DNA from: an uncultured Actinomycetes bacterium
Lineage (GTDB): Bacteria; Actinomycetota; Acidimicrobiia; Acidimicrobiales; Microtrichaceae
Assembly (NCBI GenBank): GCA_903953195.1
Contig: CAJBIS010000304.1
Location: 1-10,047, forward strand
DNA length: 10,047 nucleotides
Reading direction: 5' to 3'
Part shown: piece by piece, positions 1-6,814 of the stretch
How positions within the stretch are numbered: the first letter of the stretch is position 1
How the letters are laid out: each line of letters begins with the position of its first letter
Position numbers and translations under genes: made by a program
The notes under the pieces: generated by a model
The model's input: the letters and a program-made list of their open reading frames with translations, nothing else
What the model was told of the DNA's origin: nothing
The model's database searches: none

Positions 1-596
1 AGCGTGTCGACGACCGAGACGTCATCATCGGCGAGCACGACCTCGACGCCGAGCGTGCGGCGCCGGACGTCGCCGTGTCGGAGCATGCGGGCGCCGCCGG
101 TGTTGGTGGCCACCATGCCTCCGATCGCCGGGTCGGCCGCCAGGTCGATGGGGAACCACAGTCCGTGCCGACCAGCGGCCTCGTTGAGCGTCGACAGCCG
201 GACACCGGCTGGGACGATCGCGGTCCGATCGGTGGCGTCGATCTCGAGTCCGTCGACGAGTCGTTCGGTGCTGAGGACGACGAGCGGCCGGTCCGCCGAC
301 GCCGGACCGTTCGATGCCGTGCCGTCGGGTGCCCGCCGGTCCGATGGCGGCGTCGATGCCCCGACCAACCCGCTGTTCGCCCCCTGCGGGAGCAGCCGGA
401 TCCGGTGCGTCCGCGCCCAGCGGACCACCGTGCGGACCTCGTCGGTGCTCGCCGGGCGCACGACGTCGGCGGGCGCCCCACCCGGGCCGCGGGCCGGCGT
501 CGAATAGGACGCGAGCGGATCGTCGACGGTGGAGCGCAGCACGGCGAGGTCACCCAGTTCGTCGGCGAGTTCACCGAGTGGCCCGTGGATGCTCAC
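1..596 (-). CDS. FAD-binding oxidoreductase, GlcD/D-2-hydroxyglutarate dehydrogenase type (N-terminal part, runs off window)
   Basis: Reading leftward from a GTG at 596-594 gives 198 open codons with no stop before the window edge, so this is the N-terminal part of a longer gene (family members are usually 450-550 residues). It carries the PCMH-type FAD-binding fold. The dinucleotide-binding loop PQGANSGLVGAS is at residues 70-81, and the second FAD motif, DPAIGGMVATNTGGAR, is at 155-170. These match flavoproteins that oxidise D-2-hydroxy acids such as glycolate, D-lactate or D-2-hydroxyglutarate (family knowledge). The missing C-terminal half would hold the substrate site, so the substrate cannot be named. 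A variable Pro/Ala/Asp-rich insert lies at about 82-104, between the two motifs. No signal peptide is seen; it is probably cytoplasmic or membrane-peripheral. The GTG has only a G run before it and no proper Shine-Dalgarno at normal spacing. It is divergent from the gene at 625. Confidence 0.88.
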   Translation of the reverse strand, partial: MSIHGPLGELADELGDLAVLRSTVDDPLASYSTPARGPGGAPADVVRPASTDEVRTVVRWARTHRIRLLPQGANSGLVGASTPPSDRRAPDGTASNGPASADRPLVVLSTERLVDGLEIDATDRTAIVPAGVRLSTLNEAAGRHGLWFPIDLAADPAIGGMVATNTGGARMLRHGDVRRRTLGVEVVLADDDVSVVDT

Positions 597-611
597 CCCC
601 CGATGATGCCG

Positions 612-617
612 TACCGT
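612..617 (+). promoter_or_regulatory. Putative -10 box (TACCGT) of a leaderless promoter
   Basis: TACCGT ends seven bases before the ATG at 625, the spacing at which actinobacterial leaderless transcripts begin at the start codon. No Shine-Dalgarno is seen. The box overlaps the alternative GTG start at 616, which argues for the ATG. No convincing -35 is visible. The same TACNNT box at 6-7 bases occurs before the starts at 1817 and 8643. Confidence 0.5.
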
Positions 618-624
618 GACCGCC

Positions 625-1752
625 ATGCGAACCGCCGACTCGACCGCCCGCCGCCGTCCCGACGGGACCCCGCACCGTGTGGCTGTGTGGGGGACCGGCA
701 ACGTCGGGCGGCCGTCGGTTCGAGCGGTGGTCGCCGATCCTGATCTCGAACTCGCTGCGGTCATCGTGTCGGACCCGGCGAAGGACGGACGCGACGCCGC
801 CGACCTCTGTGGTCTCGACGCAGCGACCGGCGTCCTCGCCACCCGGGATCCGAGTGTTGTGCTCGGCGGTGACGCGTACGGCCGGATCGACGCCGTCGTG
901 TACGCCGCCACCGGTGACACCCGTCCCGATGCCGCCGTCGACGACATCGTCGCGTGCCTCGACGCCGGTGCCGACGTCGTGTCCACCTCGGTGTACCCGC
1001 TGATCCATCCGGGCACGACGCCCGACGGGCTGCGTGACCGCGTCGACACCGCATGTCGCGCCGGCGACGCCTCGGTGTGGGTCTCGGGCATCGACCCCGG
1101 GTTCCTCGCCGACCTGCTCGCGCCGGTGCTGCTCGCGACGTGTGTGTCGGCACGCCGGGTCGAGATCCGCGAGACGTTCAACTACGCGACCTACCACGCT
1201 CCGCACGCGGTGAAGGAGCTCGTCGGGTTCGGGATGCCGATGGACTCGCCTCCACCGATGCTCTGGCCCTCGGTCCCGACGATGGTGTGGGGTGGAGTGC
1301 TGCGGGTGCTCGCCGAGATCCTCGGGGTCGAGCTCGACGACGTCGACGAGCACATCGAGCGTCGCCCGCTCGAGCGGACCATCGAGCTGCCGATCGGCAC
1401 GTTCGAGGCGGGTACGCAGGGCGCGTTCCGTCTGGTGGTGCGCGGTCTCGTCGATGGTGAGCCCGTCATCGTGATCGACCATGTGACGCGCATCGACGAC
1501 GAGTGCGCCCCCGACTGGCCGTACGCGCCCGAGCGCTCGATGGGCTGTCACCAGGTCATCGTGACCGGCGACCCCGACGTGACGCTGACGGTCGAGGCCG
1601 GTGACGCCGACGGTGACCGGAATGTCGGCGGGATCGCGCTCTCCGCCGGCCGCATCGTGCACGCGATCCCGGCGGTCGCCGATGCTCCGGCGGGGATCAT
1701 CACTGCGGCCGACCTCCCGCTGGTGACGGGTCGCGGCCTCCTTCAGCCCTGA
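625..1752 (+). CDS. NAD(P)-dependent 2,4-diaminopentanoate dehydrogenase / dihydrodipicolinate reductase-like protein
   Basis: The protein has 375 residues from the ATG at 625; a GTG at 616 would add three. An N-terminal Rossmann fold is shown by VAVWGTGNVG, with the glycine motif at residues 23-28. It is followed by a DapB-like segment with AVVYAATGD near residue 91. A mid-protein SGIDPGF (154-160) and NYATYH (186-191) are characteristic of the amine-dehydrogenase group with the 2,4-diaminopentanoate-dehydrogenase-type C-terminal domain. Length fits that group (about 340-380) and is too long for true DapB (about 250-270), so a role in lysine synthesis is unlikely. Members reduce or oxidise an imine/amine on a small carbon chain with NAD(P)H (family knowledge); the substrate here is unknown. 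It is cytoplasmic. It is divergent from the FAD oxidoreductase, with 64 bases to the sulfatase start. Confidence 0.85.
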   Translation: MRTADSTARRRPDGTPHRVAVWGTGNVGRPSVRAVVADPDLELAAVIVSDPAKDGRDAADLCGLDAATGVLATRDPSVVLGGDAYGRIDAVVYAATGDTRPDAAVDDIVACLDAGADVVSTSVYPLIHPGTTPDGLRDRVDTACRAGDASVWVSGIDPGFLADLLAPVLLATCVSARRVEIRETFNYATYHAPHAVKELVGFGMPMDSPPPMLWPSVPTMVWGGVLRVLAEILGVELDDVDEHIERRPLERTIELPIGTFEAGTQGAFRLVVRGLVDGEPVIVIDHVTRIDDECAPDWPYAPERSMGCHQVIVTGDPDVTLTVEAGDADGDRNVGGIALSAGRIVHAIPAVADAPAGIITAADLPLVTGRGLLQP

Positions 1753-1769
1753 CACCGGGCGCCGGGGTG
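1753..1769 (+). terminator. Weak GC-rich hairpin after the amine dehydrogenase-like gene
   Basis: Directly after the TGA, CACCGG (1753-1758) can pair with CC(GG)GGTG (1762-1769) around a three-base loop, with two bases bulged. There is no T run. Such short GC hairpins occur by chance at this composition, so this is only a possible terminator. It would fit with the sulfatase having its own promoter. Confidence 0.22.
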
Positions 1770-1804
1770 GCCGTTGGAGTGGCGTGGACGGGCAGGCGAG
1801 TTGG

Positions 1805-1810
1805 TACGGT
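1805..1810 (+). promoter_or_regulatory. Putative -10 box (TACGGT) of a leaderless promoter for the sulfatase
   Basis: TACGGT ends six bases before the GTG at 1817, the classic distance for leaderless transcription. It decides the sulfatase start: an in-frame GTG at 1784 lies upstream of this box and would add 11 residues with no family resemblance. No clear -35 is seen at 16-18 bases upstream. Confidence 0.55.
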
Positions 1811-1816
1811 CCGCAC

Positions 1817-4144
1817 GTGCCCGATGACGTGAACGACCCGCTCGCCCCGTATGCCGGTCACGGCGGTTCCGTCGGCCGGATCTTCGCCACGTCGGAGCCA
1901 TGGTGGCCGGATCCGAAGCGGGCGCGACCGGGCGCGCCGAACATCGTGATCGTGATGTGCGACGACATCGGGTACTCCGACATCGGCTGCTACGGCTCCG
2001 AGATCCCGACGCCGAACATCGACCGTCTCGCCGATGACGGCCTCCGTTACATCGACTACCACGCCACTCCGATGTGCTCCCCGACACGGGCGGCACTCAT
2101 GACCGGACTCGAACCGCACCGCGCCGGCATCGGCCACGTGGCGCACTCGGATCCGGGCTTCCCCGGTTACGCGATGGAGCTCACACCGTTCGCTCCCACG
2201 CTGCCGGAGTTGTTGCGCGACGCCGGCTACCAGACGCTGATGGTGGGCAAGTGGCACCTCACGAAGGACAGTCAGGTCAACGATGCGGGTGACCGGTCCT
2301 CGTGGCCGCTGCAGAAGGGCTTCGATCGGTACTACGGCTTCCTCGACGCATTCACGAACTTCCACCATCCGCACCGGTTGATCGAGGACAACCACGCGGT
2401 GCGGACCGACACCTACCCGGAGGACTACTTCGTCACCGACGACCTCACCGATCGGGCCATCTCGATGATCCGCGAGACCAAGGCGTCCGATCCGACGAAG
2501 CCGTTCTTCCTCTACTTCGCGCAGGCGGCGGTGCATGCGCCGTTGCAGGCCCGCGCCGTCGACATCGAGCGCCATGCGGACCGCTATCGGGCCGGGTGGG
2601 ACGAGGTGCGCCGTCGCCGCTACGAGCGTCAGGTCGAACTCGGCGTGATCCCGCCGAATGCCGAGCTGGCACCCCGGAACCACGAGCCCGGCGACGAGGT
2701 CGCCGCCTGGGACGACCTGGACCCGGACCGGCAGCGGCTCTTCGCCCGCTACATGGAGGTCTACGCCGCGCTGATCGACAACCTCGATCAGAACATCGGC
2801 CGCCTGCGCTCGGCGATCGAGGAGCTCGGCGAATGGGACAACACGTTGTTCGTGTTCACCTCGGACAACGGCGGGTCGCGTGAGGGTGAGGTCGATGGGA
2901 CCAGCGCCTACTTCCGGTCGCTCCACCACGGCCGCACCGGCCAGGAGGAGCCGTTCGAGGAGGATCTCGCCCGCCTCGAGGTGATGGGTGGGCCGACGAC
3001 ATTGCCGCACTACCCCCGCGGCTGGGCGATGGTCTCGAACACCCCGTTCCGCCTCTACAAGATCAATGCCCACCGGGGCGGCCACTCGGTGCCGTTCGTC
3101 GTGTCGTGGCCCACCGGTGAACTCGGTGCGGGTGGCGAGATCCGCGACCAGTTCGTCCACGTCACCGACCTGTTCCCGACGCTGCTCGACATCGCGGGCG
3201 CGAGCCGGCCCGAGTCGTGGCGTGGCAATCCGGTCCTGCCGCTCGAGGGTGAGAACGTGCGGGCCACACTGCACGATGCCGCTGCGCCCGGCCGCCAGCG
3301 AGACGTCATGGTCGAGAACGAGGGCCACCGGTCGCTGCGTCGTGATGGTTGGGAGGCGGTGACACGACACGAGCCGCGGACCCCGTTCAGCGAGGACCGC
3401 TGGGAGCTGTTCGACATGGCGGCCGACCCGACGCAGCTCGTCGACCTGGCCGAGCGCGAACCCCAGCGGCTGGCCGAGATGATCGGGGCGTGGGAGGAGT
3501 CGGCCTGGGACCATCAGGTGTTCCCGATGGATGAGGGCACCGGGTACCGCTACCTGCTGCGGCCGTCCTGGGTCGAGGCGTTCGACGGCCCGGTCGTCCT
3601 GCGCCCCGGGACTCCGACGCTCGATCGCTGGCGCTCGCAGCGGCTGATCCTCTGGCGTGACGTGGACATCACCGCGCGGGTCGACCTGGCCGAGGGCGAT
3701 GCGGGAGTCCTCGTGGCGCACGGCGACCAGGGCGGCGGGTACTCGCTGTACGTCGACACCACGGGCGAGCTGGTCGCCGCACACAACGGCTACGGACTGG
3801 AGCGCGAGGTGCGCGGACCGGTCGTCGAGCCCGGAGCGCGCGACCTCGGACTGCGCATTCGGTGCCCGGGCAAGGATCGATGGGACCTGACGCTGACCGT
3901 CGACGGGGTCGACGTCGCTGCCGCAACGGACTTCCGGCTGCTCATGGCGATGGCGCCGTTCGAGGGCATCGACGTCGGACTCGACCGGCGGTCGCCCGTC
4001 AGCTGGTCGGTGTTCGAGCGTCATGGCGCGTTCCCGTTCAGTGGGGCGCTCGAGTCCGTGGCGTACCAGCCGGGTGCGCCGGCCCCGGACAGCCCCGCCG
4101 ACTTCGTCGACTTCCTGAAGGAGTGGGGACAGCGCTTCGAGTGA
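1817..4144 (+). CDS. Type I arylsulfatase (large AtsA/AtsD-like family)
   Basis: The protein has 775 residues from the GTG at 1817. Near the N-terminus is the metal-binding DD of VMCDDIGYSD (residues 49-50). The sulfatase signature CSPTR follows at 87-91; its Cys87 is the residue oxidised to formylglycine by a formylglycine-generating enzyme, which is not in this window. Further conserved elements are GKWH (144-147), the metal-site FTSDNGG (347-353) and a later KINAHRGGHSVPF with Lys415. The last 170 or so residues look like the beta-rich C-terminal domain of large mycobacterial and Pseudomonas arylsulfatases. Length is very close to mycobacterial AtsA/AtsD (about 787, from memory). It hydrolyses a sulfate ester with bound Ca2+ (family knowledge); the substrate is unknown. 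No signal peptide is visible, so it should act in the cytoplasm on an imported compound. The next gene starts 16 bases later, suggesting a shared transcript. Confidence 0.95.
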   Translation: MPDDVNDPLAPYAGHGGSVGRIFATSEPWWPDPKRARPGAPNIVIVMCDDIGYSDIGCYGSEIPTPNIDRLADDGLRYIDYHATPMCSPTRAALMTGLEPHRAGIGHVAHSDPGFPGYAMELTPFAPTLPELLRDAGYQTLMVGKWHLTKDSQVNDAGDRSSWPLQKGFDRYYGFLDAFTNFHHPHRLIEDNHAVRTDTYPEDYFVTDDLTDRAISMIRETKASDPTKPFFLYFAQAAVHAPLQARAVDIERHADRYRAGWDEVRRRRYERQVELGVIPPNAELAPRNHEPGDEVAAWDDLDPDRQRLFARYMEVYAALIDNLDQNIGRLRSAIEELGEWDNTLFVFTSDNGGSREGEVDGTSAYFRSLHHGRTGQEEPFEEDLARLEVMGGPTTLPHYPRGWAMVSNTPFRLYKINAHRGGHSVPFVVSWPTGELGAGGEIRDQFVHVTDLFPTLLDIAGASRPESWRGNPVLPLEGENVRATLHDAAAPGRQRDVMVENEGHRSLRRDGWEAVTRHEPRTPFSEDRWELFDMAADPTQLVDLAEREPQRLAEMIGAWEESAWDHQVFPMDEGTGYRYLLRPSWVEAFDGPVVLRPGTPTLDRWRSQRLILWRDVDITARVDLAEGDAGVLVAHGDQGGGYSLYVDTTGELVAAHNGYGLEREVRGPVVEPGARDLGLRIRCPGKDRWDLTLTVDGVDVAAATDFRLLMAMAPFEGIDVGLDRRSPVSWSVFERHGAFPFSGALESVAYQPGAPAPDSPADFVDFLKEWGQRFE

Positions 4145-4160
4145 GCGGCGGTCCGCAGTG

Positions 4161-5267
4161 ATGGAGCAGGTCGATGTCGTCGTGGTCGGCGCCGGTGCCA
4201 TGGGGGCGACCGCGGCGTGGCGGTTGGCCCGGTCGGGCCGGTCCGTGGTGCTGTTGGAACGTTTCGGTCCCGGTCACACGCACGGGTCCTCGCACGGCAC
4301 GACGCGCATCTTCCGTCTGGCGTACCGGGATCCCGTCTACGTGCGCTTCGCGGCGCAGGCGCTCGACGGATGGCGCGAACTCGAGGCGGCCTCCGGTGAG
4401 GTGCTGCTCGAGCAGGTCGGCCAGCTCGACCACGGGCGTGCCGCCGCGGTGGACGAGGTCGTGGCGAACCTGCGCGCCGCCGATCGCCCCGTGGAGCGGC
4501 TCGGTGCCGCCGAGGCGAGCGAGCGCTGGCCGGGGATGCGCTTCGATGGTGCGGTGGCGTTCAGCCCGGATGGCGGTCGATGCCTCGCCGATCGAACCGT
4601 GGCCACGTCGCAGCGTCTCGCCGGTTCGGCCGGCGCGGCGGTCCACTTCGATGAGCCCGCCGAGCGGATCGAGGTGGTTGGCGACCGCGCCGTGGTGCAC
4701 TCGGCGGGCCGGTCGTGGGACGCCGCCGCCGTGGTGGTCGCGGCCGGGGCGTGGGTGTCGTCGTTGTTGGGCCAACTGGTCTCGTTGCCGCCCATCACGA
4801 TCGAGAGCGACCAGCCGTCGCACTTCGCGCCGATCGACGCCTCGGCGTCGTGGCCGAGCTTCCTCCACCACGGGTTGGGTGCCGACGGCGTGGACCGGCC
4901 GCTGAGCTTCGACGCCTACGGGCTGTGGACGCCGGGCGAGGGTGTGAAGGTCGGCGGTCACGGCACCGTCGCCGTCTGCGATCCCGAGGATCTGACGCGC
5001 GTCCCGGACCCTGTTCGCACCGAATCGCTGGTTCGGTACGTCGAGGAGTGGTTGCCCGGGTTGGACCCGACACCCCGGTCAACGGTGTCGTGTCTCTTCA
5101 CGAGCACCGACGACGAGCACTTCATCCTGGATCGACGCGGTCCGCTGGTCGTGTGCTCGCCCTGTTCCGGGCACGGCTTCAAGTTCGTGCCCGCGATCGC
5201 TGCCGAGGTGGAACGACTCGTCACGCACGGCGGTCAGCCGGTCACGGAGTGGCGTCTCCCGAACTGA
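4161..5267 (+). CDS. FAD-dependent amine oxidase, monomeric sarcosine oxidase / N-methyltryptophan oxidase family
   Basis: The protein has 368 residues from the ATG at 4161 (a GTG codon sits immediately before it). The N-terminal FAD fold is VVVVGAGAMGATAAW, with glycines at residues 10-15. HGSSHGTTRIFRLAY (about 41-55) places arginines at 49 and 52, as in Bacillus monomeric sarcosine oxidase. GVKVGGH gives Lys263 and His267, matching the oxygen-activating lysine and substrate-site histidine of that enzyme. SCLFTSTDDEHFILD contains Cys311, at the site of the covalent 8-alpha-S-cysteinyl FAD link, and SGHGFKF carries Lys341. All hallmark residues are therefore present, so an active oxidase releasing H2O2 from a secondary amine or amino acid is expected. 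The Tyr after the flavin Cys in the Bacillus enzyme is Phe313 here. The exact substrate (sarcosine, N-methyl amino acid, pipecolate) cannot be told. It is cytoplasmic and closely downstream of the sulfatase. Confidence 0.92.
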   Translation: MEQVDVVVVGAGAMGATAAWRLARSGRSVVLLERFGPGHTHGSSHGTTRIFRLAYRDPVYVRFAAQALDGWRELEAASGEVLLEQVGQLDHGRAAAVDEVVANLRAADRPVERLGAAEASERWPGMRFDGAVAFSPDGGRCLADRTVATSQRLAGSAGAAVHFDEPAERIEVVGDRAVVHSAGRSWDAAAVVVAAGAWVSSLLGQLVSLPPITIESDQPSHFAPIDASASWPSFLHHGLGADGVDRPLSFDAYGLWTPGEGVKVGGHGTVAVCDPEDLTRVPDPVRTESLVRYVEEWLPGLDPTPRSTVSCLFTSTDDEHFILDRRGPLVVCSPCSGHGFKFVPAIAAEVERLVTHGGQPVTEWRLPN

Positions 5268-5304
5268 CTGCATCCGTCGGCGGCTCATCGGGCGAACCGT
5301 GTTC

Positions 5305-5880
5305 ATGATGCGTGTTCTGGTCCCGTCCTCCCTGTCCCGTCCGCTCCGTCGGGCGATCGCTGTCCCGGTGGCCGCCCTCGCCGTCCTCGGTCTGGCGTCG
5401 TGCACCATGGCTCCGCCGATCACGACGACCGTGCCGTCGGTCGATCTCAACCGCTACCTCGGCACCTGGTACGAGGTGGGCAGCGTGAAGCAGTTCTTCT
5501 CGGTCGGGCTCGTCAACACGATGGCGCAGTACTCGCTCAACCCGAGCGGCACCGTCCGGGTCGAGAACTCGGGGCGCTACTTCACCGCCGATGGCCCGGA
5601 ATCGCGCATCGTCGGTGCGGCGGCCGTTGTTGACCCCTCGAACGCCCGGCTCAACGTGACCTTCGCCGGCACGCCGTCGTCGGCGCCTCCGGGCAACTAC
5701 TGGATCGTCGATCTGGATCCTGACTACCAGTGGGCGATCGTCAGTGACCCGACCGGCAACAGCGCGTTCTTCCTCACCCGGGCTCGCACCGTCACCCCCG
5801 AGTTCTACGACGAGCTGCTCGCCCGTGCTGCGGCCAAGGGCGTGAAGACGTCGAACATCACCCCGACGCCCCAGCTGTAG
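5305..5880 (+). CDS. Lipocalin-family lipoprotein (Blc-like)
   Basis: The protein has 191 residues from the ATG at 5305. A GTG at 5299 and an ATG at 5308 are alternatives; 5305 best fits the weak GGGCGA ribosome site at 5290-5295. The N-terminus has arginines, a hydrophobic run and the lipobox LASC, with Cys33 as the lipidated residue. The mature protein has the lipocalin signature RYLGTWYEVGSVKQFF (GTWYEV at 53-58). The second conserved block, NYWIVDLDPDYQWAIVSDP (131-149), is followed by FFLTR with Arg159, as in bacterial Blc. Family length is about 175-180. Blc-type proteins bind fatty acids or lysophospholipids in an eight-stranded barrel and are tied to envelope stress in E. coli (established); here the protein would be anchored on the outer face of the membrane. 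It lies 37 bases after the oxidase gene and may be co-transcribed, though no functional link is apparent. Confidence 0.93.
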   Translation: MMRVLVPSSLSRPLRRAIAVPVAALAVLGLASCTMAPPITTTVPSVDLNRYLGTWYEVGSVKQFFSVGLVNTMAQYSLNPSGTVRVENSGRYFTADGPESRIVGAAAVVDPSNARLNVTFAGTPSSAPPGNYWIVDLDPDYQWAIVSDPTGNSAFFLTRARTVTPEFYDELLARAAAKGVKTSNITPTPQL

Positions 5881-5892
5881 TCGCGCAGTTCC

Positions 5893-5937
5893 CGGCACCG
5901 TGCTCGTTCGTCGGGAGCCGCTGCCGTCACGGTGCCG
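5893..5937. terminator. Inverted repeat between convergent genes, likely bidirectional terminator
   Basis: CGGCACCGTG at 5893-5902 and CACGGTGCCG at 5928-5937 are perfect ten-base inverted arms separated by 25 bases. The element sits between the lipocalin stop (5880) and the stop of the leftward exported protein (5927), and the right arm overlaps that stop codon. It can fold in RNA from either strand. There is no T run on either side, which is common for actinobacterial terminators. The long loop lowers confidence. Confidence 0.5.
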
Positions 5938-6814
5938 ACTCCAGGTCGGTGAGCACCTCGCGGACCGGACGGCGGATGAGTGACAGCTTCGGGATCTCGC
6001 CCAGTGGCAACCAGCGTCGACCGTCGGTCGTCCACTCGGCCCACCACGTCACCGTGATGTCGCCGACCCACGCATCAGGTCGACCGAAGGCGCCGGTGCC
6101 GCTGCGGTAGATCAGCGTGCACGAGTCCGCTCGCCGGGCCTGCGCCGGTGGGCTGGCCGGATCCCGTGGATCGAAGGGTCGCCCCCGACCGGGGCAGTGC
6201 AGGATGCGGCCGACCGTCGCCGGGTCGCCGCTGCGCACGTCGAACCGGATCGGCCAGGCGCGCACCCGTGCGGTGACCCCGTACGCCGTCAGCGTGCGGT
6301 CGACGACCTGTCCCCAGACGTCGGGCGTGTACGAGAAGAACACCGGTTCGCCGATCGGGATGGTGAGTGACGCGGGCGGTGTGATCGTCGGGCGCAGTGC
6401 CGGGAGCGACGTCACCATCTGGCGGCTCCACGTCGACGATGTCGTCTGTTGGGTGTCGATGATCCTGACCTCACCGGTGGGTCGGCCGTCGAGCACCCGG
6501 TACTGCAGTGCGATGCCGTCGACGTATCCGCCGGCGATCCGGGCTCGCAGCTCCTCCATGATGGGGGTGGCCCCGAGGTCGGGCCGGGTGGAGACGACCT
6601 GGAGGACGTACGCGAACTGACTCGCACTCAACGTCACCCAGTACGACCGGACGGTCGAGGATCGGCCCCCGCCGCCGGTGCGTGGTCCGAAGATGGTGGT
6701 GATGATCCGGCCATCGCCGGTCACGCTCGAGGCGGCCCCACCGTCACCCGCGGCCCCGGCGGGCGGTGGTGCGCCGAACCACCAGATCGCCGCGACGAGC
6801 AGCGCGATGGTCAC
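5927..6814 (-). CDS. Exported protein of unknown function, coupled to upstream lipoprotein
   Basis: The protein has 295 residues from a GTG at 6814-6812 that overlaps the upstream stop by four bases (GTGA); another GTG six bases earlier is possible. The N-terminus TIALLVAAIWWFGA is a short hydrophobic signal segment followed by an Ala/Gly-rich stretch, so it is probably secreted or membrane-anchored. I do not recognise a named domain. Visible features are FFSYTPDVWGQVVDRTLTAY (159-178), two cysteines at 207 and 232 that could form a disulfide, a tryptophan-rich VTWWAEWTTDG (255-265), and a basic end with RRPVREVLTDL. The spaced C-P-G...S-C-x-Y...V-T-W-x-x-x-W layout recalls uncharacterised actinobacterial secreted proteins that are sometimes misnamed 'ATP/GTP-binding'; no P-loop is present. 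Tight coupling with the lipoprotein suggests they act together at the cell surface. Confidence 0.75.
   Translation of the reverse strand: MTIALLVAAIWWFGAPPPAGAAGDGGAASSVTGDGRIITTIFGPRTGGGGRSSTVRSYWVTLSASQFAYVLQVVSTRPDLGATPIMEELRARIAGGYVDGIALQYRVLDGRPTGEVRIIDTQQTTSSTWSRQMVTSLPALRPTITPPASLTIPIGEPVFFSYTPDVWGQVVDRTLTAYGVTARVRAWPIRFDVRSGDPATVGRILHCPGRGRPFDPRDPASPPAQARRADSCTLIYRSGTGAFGRPDAWVGDITVTWWAEWTTDGRRWLPLGEIPKLSLIRRPVREVLTDLESAP

Noticed and set aside
625..1752. Possible true dihydrodipicolinate reductase (dapB) of lysine synthesis
   Set aside because: The protein is about 100 residues too long and has the amine-dehydrogenase group motifs instead of the DapB substrate-site motif; no lysine-pathway neighbour is present.
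571..1755. Minus-strand open frame of 394 codons opposite the amine-dehydrogenase-like gene
   Set aside because: It is antisense to a gene with intact Rossmann motifs and is rich in Arg, His and Asp with no domain, so it is a composition artefact.
1700..4201. Minus-strand open frame of 833 codons opposite the sulfatase
   Set aside because: It lies wholly opposite a clear sulfatase. Its Arg/Val/Asp-rich, low-complexity composition is the usual antisense shadow at high GC, and it has no recognisable motif.
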